Assembly (NCBI GenBank): GCA_016800925.1
Contig: JABCPU010000042.1
Location: 186,001-250,000 of the forward strand
Direction: 5' to 3'
DNA: 64,000 nt
Source of the DNA: Suillus spraguei
Taxonomy: Eukaryota > Basidiomycota > Agaricomycetes > Boletales > Suillaceae
The notes below the pieces were generated by a model that was not told the DNA's origin, did not search any database, and worked only from the letters and a program-made list of their open reading frames with translations. This document shows positions 57,688 through 64,000 of this stretch, in pieces. The position numbers were made by a program, and so were the translations under genes. Numbering within the stretch: the stretch's first letter is position 1; each line of letters begins with the position of its first letter.

Positions 57688-58524
57688 ATGGTGACCAAAG
57701 AATTTGAATACAAGATCGGTCAGCCAAACAGTTTTGATGGAGATCCCGACAATTCCCGCGAATTTATCCAGTCATGCAATCTACACTTCGACATCAACGA
57801 AAAGCTTTACACCACTGATAAGCAGAAGATCATTTTCATAACATCCTTTATGACCGAAAGAAATGCCAAATCCTGGAAAGAGCAATTCCTTGATCATGCT
57901 CAATCAACCGACACCTCTGGACAAAAAGTTGGTTATGGGACAATGGTGGATTTTATGAAAAGCTTCAAAGAAGCCTTCGACCCAGTGGATACCAAGGGAA
58001 CTGCACTCATGAAACTCAGGGACCTCAAACAAGGAAGCGGAGATCTCCACACTTACATCGCCGACTTTGAGGCACTTGCAGCCAAGGCTCATATCACCGA
58101 CAATGCAATGAAGATCCAGTTCTTCCAAGATGGCCTGAATTGGGGTATCCTTACAAAGCTTTTCGCACTAGGAGATGTATCGGAAGTATTCCGAGACGTT
58201 GTGCTGCAATGCATTTCCATTGACAACTCCCATCATTGTCTCCAAGCCATGAGGACACATCATGCTCCACAACAGAAGAAGAAAAACTATGGAAATGCAC
58301 GATACATCCCTAATTGTGACTCCAACGCAATGGTTGTAGATCGAATCTCCGACACGGAAAGATCCGAACGCATGAAGAAGGGACAATGCTTCGGATGCAA
58401 GAAGACAGGACATCGCATTCATAATTGTCCTGACAGAAAGAAGAAGACACTGCTCCGACAAACCAAAGTCAAAGAAGGAGAAGAAGATGAAGAAACTGTG
58501 AGGCGGATTGTAGAGGATTTTTGA
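57688..58524 (+). CDS. Gag of element 3
   Basis: 278 codons, starting MVTKEFEYKIGQPNSFDGD. The core has the typical retrotransposon gag order FITSFM, W, MVDFMKSFKEAFDP, LRDLKQGSGDLHTYIADFE. A canonical zinc knuckle CFGCKKTGHRIHNC (C-x2-C-x4-H-x4-C) is followed by a basic and an acidic stretch. The protease frame overlaps the stop and is offset by -1; no textbook slippery site is seen, so the offset may be damage or an unusual frameshift site. Confidence 0.88.
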   Translation: MVTKEFEYKIGQPNSFDGDPDNSREFIQSCNLHFDINEKLYTTDKQKIIFITSFMTERNAKSWKEQFLDHAQSTDTSGQKVGYGTMVDFMKSFKEAFDPVDTKGTALMKLRDLKQGSGDLHTYIADFEALAAKAHITDNAMKIQFFQDGLNWGILTKLFALGDVSEVFRDVVLQCISIDNSHHCLQAMRTHHAPQQKKKNYGNARYIPNCDSNAMVVDRISDTERSERMKKGQCFGCKKTGHRIHNCPDRKKKTLLRQTKVKEGEEDEETVRRIVEDF

Positions 58525-59429
58525 ATTGGAGAAACAAAGATTCGACGTATGTTTCTCCCAATGTATTACTAAGACTTGTACGCGCTGTAGGTGAAAGAAA
58601 AGAACTTCGTGTCCCTATCACCCTTCACTCGCGTACTCGCTTGAAATCCGTCAACACCACCGCTGTTATCGATTCGGGTGCAGCAGGAACATTTATTTCC
58701 GAAGAGTTTGTGAAACTCCATCAAATCACACGACGAAAACTCAAAATGCCGTTTCGAGTTACTACAGCAGATGGAACTCTTATCAAAGGAGGACCAATCA
58801 CACATTACTGTCTCCTGGTGGTCAAAATCGATGAATGAACCATGTATGGGAAATTCAATATCACCAAATTAGGAAGAAGAGATCAAATCCTTCTGGGGAT
58901 TCCATGGTTACACGCAATGAACCCAAGTATAGATTGGGCTGCTGAAACACTCGTTCTTCCCCGAACAATGAAATCGGACGAAATCGAAATTGATTTGGAT
59001 ACAGATCGAAAGAGGAATGGATTGCCCCCACTCTTTAATTATCATTCTAAGAAATGGCAACATTCCCGACTTCCGAGATCCCTCGTCATCCCTTCTATTC
59101 CCACCGATCCTGAACCAGAAGTACAAATGCCACGTACTATAGACCCTACTCCCCGTGTACAACTACCACAAGCAGTATCACCGATTCCCCGCGCAGAAAA
59201 GCGCAAGAACGAATCCGAACCCGAGCATCGGGCCGGACAAGAACCTACTGAGCAACGGCCAATAGAAAACAGAAGTATGGAAAAAGAAAAGCAGAAGAGG
59301 AGATCCCCAGACGAGATACCAACGTACCGAAATTATCCAAGTTCTATGTCCCTCCAAAAACTCTTCAACATACTCCTTCAAGTTCAATTGAAGAAATTCC
59401 CGATGAAGGAGAACCCATGCCCTCGTTGA
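58521..59429 (+). pseudogene. Protease and linker of element 3
   Basis: The aspartic protease triad reads AVIDSGAAGTFISEEF near 58665. An in-frame TGA at 58836-58838 interrupts it before MYGKFNITKLGRRDQILLGIPWL, the second conserved protease block. The linker shifts frame near 59315; beyond that the acidic text SSSIEEIPDEGEPMPSL continues into the reverse transcriptase frame at 59417. Confidence 0.8.
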
Positions 59430-60966
59430 TCCCAACTGAGGACGATGATCAATTCAACACAATGCAAGATGTGTGGCATGCGCCAGAAGTTCGCGAAATC
59501 TCCTCATATGAACTTGGAGATGGAGAATTTCTTGTGGAATATGATACCAATGGAGTCAGCATGAGAATCATAGAAGAAGTATCCATGGACACGCCTCTTA
59601 CACATGATGGAACTTCCCGACTCGAACAACTCCCCAACTATTCCACAATTCCTCTTACTCCTCCAAAATACAGTAACAAAGCTCAGGAATTCACCAGGAA
59701 TGAGAAGGAAAAGAAAAAGAAATCCTTCGAAGAATTGGTCCCGGACTATCTACACGACTTCACCGACATCTTTGCTAAAGACGGATTAAATAAACTACCC
59801 CCTGAACACCCCGGTATTGATCATCGGATCGATACTAAACCTGGTTTTATCCCTCGCACGTCTAAGGTTTATCCGCTATCGGAAAAAGAACGTGCTGCCG
59901 TCAAAACGTTTATCGATGAAAACGTTGCAAAAGGTTTTATCTCAGAATCGAAGTCACCCCAAGCCAGTGGCTTCTTCTTTGTGGGAAAGAAGAGTGGAGA
60001 ATTGCGTCCCTGTCAAGATTATCGCTACATCAATGATTGGATGGTCAAGAACGCCTATCCGCTCCCACTCCCTATCTCTCTTGTCACACGTCTTCACAAT
60101 GCACAGTTCTTTACGAAAATGGATATTCGGTCCGGCTATAACAATATTCGCATCCATCCTGATGATCGCTGGAAAGCTGCTTTTACTACAGAATTCGGCC
60201 TCTTTGAACCGAACATCATGTTCTTTGGCCTCTGCAATTCCCCAGCAACTTTCCAAGCATATATGAATACTTTCCAGCAGGAAATCAATGAAGGATGGAT
60301 GGTTATTTACATGGACGATATCCTGATTTTCTCTACAACGATGGCAGAACATCACGAACGGACAAGACGGGTTTTGATGAAGATACGAAAGGAACATCTG
60401 TTCTTGAAACCGGAGAAATGCACCTTCGATGCAGAAGAAGTGGAGTACCTCGGAATGATAATTCGCCCTGGACAAGTTGCTATGGATACCGCCAAGACAA
60501 AGGGAATCTCCGAATGGCCAGTTCCGAAATCCATAAAAGATGTTCAATCATGCCTCGGTTTTTGCAACTTCTACCGCACGTTCATTTCCCACTATTCTGA
60601 CATCGCCCGACCTCTTATCGATTTAACAAAGAAAGATAAGGCCTTTGATTGGTCAACCGAATGCATGGACACCTTCGAAGAACTGAAACGACGCTTCACA
60701 TCCCAACCGGTACTCCGTAACCCTGATCCTTCCCGACAATTTGCTATTGCTACTGACGCTTCGCTCGTAGCAACCGGTGGAGTTCTCTTACAGACTGACG
60801 AAAATGGTGTTTATCACCCCTGTGCATATCTCTCACAGTCTTTGAACCCCGCAGAACGCAATTACCAGATCTTTGACCGGGAACTCCTTGCCATAATCCG
60901 GGCATTGAACGAATGGCGCCATTATCTTGAGGGAAACCCACACCCTGTCCTGGTATTCACCGACCA
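59417..60966 (+). pseudogene. Reverse transcriptase and RNase H start of element 3, cut by a solo LTR
   Basis: Visible: YLHDFTDIFAKDGLNKLPPE, FVGKKSGELRPCQDYRYIN, FTKMDIRSGYNNIRIHPDD, FGLCNSPATFQ, the catalytic YMDDILIFS near 60310, the thumb CTFDAEEVEYLGMII, and RNase H ATDASLVATGGVLLQ and FDRELLAIIRAL. The frame enters LTR sequence at 60967 right after VFTDH. This stretch itself is open, about 516 codons. The RNase H strand is completed at 61741 (HKNLLYFRSA). Confidence 0.88.
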
Positions 60967-61735
60967 TGTTAAGACTGTACTCAAGGGTAGAGAGATCCGA
61001 AGGGCTTTGGCCTCAGTTCGTACACTGTGCCCCTTTCTCGAGTAATGCCCCTTATTTCAGGGAGGAGTTATTCGTCCGAAGACCCGGATGGGGTTGCGCG
61101 ACGGATCCGGGTGTCCGAAGGTGTCGGATACAATACGTCCGAAGGTAATTTGGAACGTAAGGAGAGGACAGAGATTAAGGCTAGTTTCGGAACGAGTTCC
61201 TAACTAGAAACTAACAGAGATGGACTATCCGAAGATAGAGTCGGAGGTATAGACTATAGGAGTCAATCCTAAGTCTCGGAAGGTGACTTAAAGCGGAGAG
61301 TGGCTTAAGTCCGGAGGAGGCAGAATGAGTAGAATCTAAGATGATATTCGAACTAAGGTTCTACAGAGATCTACAAGTGGTTTATATACAGTAAGTATCT
61401 AAGACGGATAATTAGCAAGTCCGGGACCGAGGGCTATGTACGAAGTGTAACGGAAGTCTATTAGTTATTGCACAGCGGATCAGTAAGCATGAATCGGAAA
61501 TGAACACAGGAAACGGATCAGTAACACAGGACGGAAATATAAACAGCCAGAGTACCGGTAGTAGGAGAAATGACGAAAGGAGATAGACGCAGATGTTCAC
61601 CAGGGAGTTAAGGTGCGAGAAGTGAGTACATTCGGAAGGGTGGTCCGGACAGGATCTGTGGACCGGACGGATATGGAAACGATCGGATCTGGACGGATAT
61701 GATCGGATCTGAGATTAGAAGTATGGTATATGACA
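60967..61735 (+). repeat. Solo LTR, 769-bp family, copy 3
   Basis: TGTTAAGACTG to GTATATGACA, the same length and orientation as copy 1 at 7072. A perfect duplication gacca lies at 60962-60966 and 61736-61740. Taking out the LTR with one copy restores the reading order of RNase H (TDH|KNLLYF), so the insertion is later than element 3. Confidence 0.93.
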
Positions 61736-63405
61736 GACCACAAGAATCTTCTGTATTTCAGAAGTGCACAAAAGCTTACCTGCCGCCAAGCACGTTGGCA
61801 ATTGATTTTGTCTATTTACGACATTGAACTGCACCATGTTGCAGGTACTAAATTGGCAGTACCTGATGCACTATCTCGCCGGCCCAACTATGACTTCGGC
61901 AAAGACGATAACGAAGACCAGACCTTCTTCCTGATGCTCTATTCGTTCATCTCATTGATACCGATCTGCAAGATGTCTTATTATCCTCCGACCCTCTCAA
62001 TGATCCTGTATTCAAGACAGTGTCCGACGCCCTCGACGGTGTGTGTCTTCCTCCAATGAAATCGGCACTCTCTGACTGGAAGATTGAGGAGAACATCCTC
62101 TATTTTAAGAATCGTGCCTACATTCCACTGGCGCATCGTCCTGACATCCTGAAATGGTATCATGATCATCCTACCGCAGGCCATCCCGGTAGATTTAAAA
62201 CCGAAGAACTCGTTAAATGAGAAGCATGGTGGCCCGCTATGGGCTCCTATATTTGGAAATACGTTGAGGGTTGCGCCCTTTGTCAGCAAATGAAAGCTGA
62301 TATGCATCCTGTTCGCCCACCGCTTGCTCCGATACCTGCATCTGCGACTCGCCCCTTTTCCCAGGTCTCTGTTGATCTTATCACCAACCTTCCTGTCTCT
62401 GGGGGCTTTGATAGTATCATGGTCATGGTAGACCATGGCCTTACAAAGGGGGTAATTATTATCCCTTGTCTAAAAACCGTCACTTCCGAAGGGATTGCTA
62501 AGCTATTTTTAAAACATGTTTACCGTCGATTTGGACTCCATGACAAAGTCATCTCGGATCGAGGTCCACAGTTCCTATCGTGCTTTTCTAAAGAGCTTGC
62601 CCGACTTCTTGATTACATCATTGTTCCATCCACAGCTTACCACCCTCAGACCGATGGTCAAACAGAAAGGCTTAATCAAGAACTTGAAACATACCTATGC
62701 ATCTATTGCCGCAACAATCCTGAAGATTGGGTAGAACACCTACCAATCGCCAAATTTGTCCACAATCACTGAAAACATGATGCAAGAAATGCATCACCCT
62801 TTTATTTGATGATGGGATATGAACCACACGCTATCCCTCACCTTATCCCTGATTCATCAGTCCCCGCAGCAGAAGATCGAGTACAATCCCTGCAGATGAT
62901 AAGAGAAGAAGCAATCGCCTGCCATAACATTGCAATGCAAACAATGGCCGAACGATCCCGAGGAGATAAGTACATTCCATGGAAGATCGGAGATAAGGTT
63001 TGGTTATCTGCTGCCAATCTTAGACTCAAACTCCCATCAAGGAAACTTGCGCCAAAATGATACGGACCTTTCCTGATCATCAATGTCTTATCACCCATCA
63101 CGTTCACACTCAAACTCCCTCCACAGTGGAAAATTCATCCTACGTTCCATGCTTCTGTCTTATCATCCTATAGCGAAACAGACGTACATGGTCCGAACTT
63201 CCCCGAACCACCACCTGACATCATTGAAGAAGAAGAAGAATATGAAATAGAAGCAATTCTTTCTCACAAAGGAACCGGCACTTGCCGACGCTATCTCATT
63301 TCCTGGAAAGGATATTCACCGGGAGATAACGAATGGCTCCCAGAAAAGAACTTGAAGAACTCCGCTCAAATTTTGAATGCTTATAAGAAGCAACACGCCC
63401 TCTGA
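61736..63405 (+). pseudogene. RNase H end, integrase and chromodomain of element 3
   Basis: TDHKNLLYFRSAQKLTCRQARW ends RNase H (61731-61800 region). A one-base loss near 61923 shifts frame. Then ILYFKNRAYIP, the integrase zinc region (HDHPTAGHPG ... CALCQQMK), catalytic blocks [17 protein letters not shown] and [17 protein letters not shown], the MGYEPH block, a GPF-type motif (YGPFLII), and a chromodomain (IEAILSHKG ... YLISWKGYSPGDNEW) to TGA 63403-63405. In-frame TGAs at 62218-62220, 62770-62772 and 63058-63060 each fit a former CGA arginine codon. Confidence 0.88.
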
Positions 63406-63460
63406 TTATCCTTCAGTCAATCAACTCGCACTAGCACTTGATCAACTAACACCGTCTCAA

Positions 63461-64000
63461 ATGTCTTTCCCCACTGCATACATCACCCCCATCACCGTTG
63501 CCAACAATGACTCCGACTCTGAAGCTGAACAATACGGAACCCTTGCCACTGAAATCGACAACACCTCCTACATCGAAGCTGCCCTTCTATGTGAAGGACA
63601 CGCCCTTGAAATTGAAAGAATCCTCACAGAAAGAGATGCCTTCCTGGCCCTCCTCCTCGTCAACATTATCTGTACCGCCGCCCTCATTGAAACCACAGCC
63701 AACGAAACCACTGACACTACATATCGTCAACACTTCTTACATCTTCAAAAATGCATTCATTCTTACACTATGCTGTTGCTTCCCGGTTCTTTTAAAAGCA
63801 ATGTTGAAGAAGCTATTCACATCGTGGCCGAACGTCGAGCAGGCGTTGCTCGACCTCCCTCTCCGAAGGAAGATGCACCACTTCCTATTCCAGCACCCTC
63901 TTCTTCGCGCATGTATTCTAGTATTGACGCCCTTGCTGGCTTATGCACTGCTGTCCAAGAGATTGGGCAGCTCACCAATGCGGTTGTTGAAACCATCCAG
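63461..64000 (+). CDS. Extra open reading frame 3' of pol in element 3 (partial)
   Basis: ATG at 63461 (MSFPTAYITPITVANND) opens a frame of 180 codons without stop up to the window edge. It lies 55 bp after the pol stop and before any 3' LTR, on the sense strand, the place where some LTR elements carry an additional gene. Features: acidic N-terminus, ERILTERDAFLALLLVNII with a hydrophobic run near residues 60-76, a proline-rich block PPSPKEDAPLPIPAP near 132-146, and a helical end (IDALAGLCTAVQEIGQLTN). No signal peptide. I recognise no family. Unlike pol, it has no stop codon in view. Confidence 0.55.
   Translation, partial: MSFPTAYITPITVANNDSDSEAEQYGTLATEIDNTSYIEAALLCEGHALEIERILTERDAFLALLLVNIICTAALIETTANETTDTTYRQHFLHLQKCIHSYTMLLLPGSFKSNVEEAIHIVAERRAGVARPPSPKEDAPLPIPAPSSSRMYSSIDALAGLCTAVQEIGQLTNAVVETIQ

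Larger units (their letters stand above)
57021..64000 (+). mobile_element. Ty3/gypsy chromovirus (element 3), decayed, with nested solo LTR and an extra 3' ORF
   Basis: A 5' LTR (57021-57495), gag, protease, reverse transcriptase, RNase H, integrase and chromodomain are in order up to 63405; an additional open frame starts at 63461 and leaves the window. The 3' LTR is outside. The candidate target sequence is tgcgg at 57016-57020. Its proteins differ clearly from elements 1 and 2, so it belongs to another lineage. Several stops, frameshifts and the LTR at 60967 inactivate pol. Confidence 0.9.

Overview
The window looks like a piece of a mushroom-type basidiomycete genome (Agaricomycetes). Genes have many short introns (about 45-60 bp), the coding text contains families typical of that group (KDZ transposase with a CxC2-type cysteine cluster, WD40-TPR-HET fusion proteins, a polyporopepsin-like protease), and chromodomain-bearing Ty3/gypsy elements are abundant. 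No tRNA, rRNA or CRISPR array was seen. All calls come from reading the sequence and recognising families; no database search was run.

Layout. 1-3351: the 5' half of a decayed Ty3/gypsy element on the minus strand, running off the left edge. 3473-13644: a probable composite KDZ DNA transposon of about 10 kb. It has a broken transposase gene on the minus strand, three divergent accessory genes on the plus strand, inverted related ends with repeated GATGTATC motifs, and two nested solo LTRs. 13.9-14.76 kb: a decayed HET-protein fragment. 14.8-17.9 kb: mostly unrecognised, with one candidate spliced gene. 18.05-20.55 kb: an MFS sugar transporter. 20.6-23.0 kb: unassigned. 23.0-23.6 kb: a small gene with a zinc-finger-like motif. 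23.95-26.1 kb: a multi-pass membrane protein.

26.9-35.1 kb is the conserved housekeeping core: a Yta7/ATAD2-type AAA histone segregase (plus strand, 10 exons, 1455 aa) converging on replication factor C large subunit (minus strand, 17 exons, 786 aa). For both, the exon lengths sum to whole codons.

36.1-41.6 kb is a young chromovirus with two identical 216-bp LTRs and a 5-bp target duplication, inserted into one arm of an older inverted repeat. A secreted aspartic protease gene (42.4-43.9 kb) lies between the two arms. 45.6-50.1 kb holds a WD40-TPR-HET gene decayed at its WD40 end, followed by a flavin-reductase-like pseudogene (50.3-51.2 kb) and a GRC3/NOL9-type polynucleotide kinase with a damaged P-loop (52.3-54.0 kb). 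55.7-64.0 kb is a nest: a HET fragment, then a gypsy remnant split by a 475-bp solo LTR and by a further gypsy element. That element is itself split by a 769-bp solo LTR and carries an extra open reading frame after pol that runs off the right edge.

The window combines a small conserved core with transposon nests. Five-base target duplications allow many insertions to be placed in order. The most unusual parts are the KDZ composite element with its accessory genes, the three matching solo LTRs without any internal region, and the extra ORF 3' of pol.
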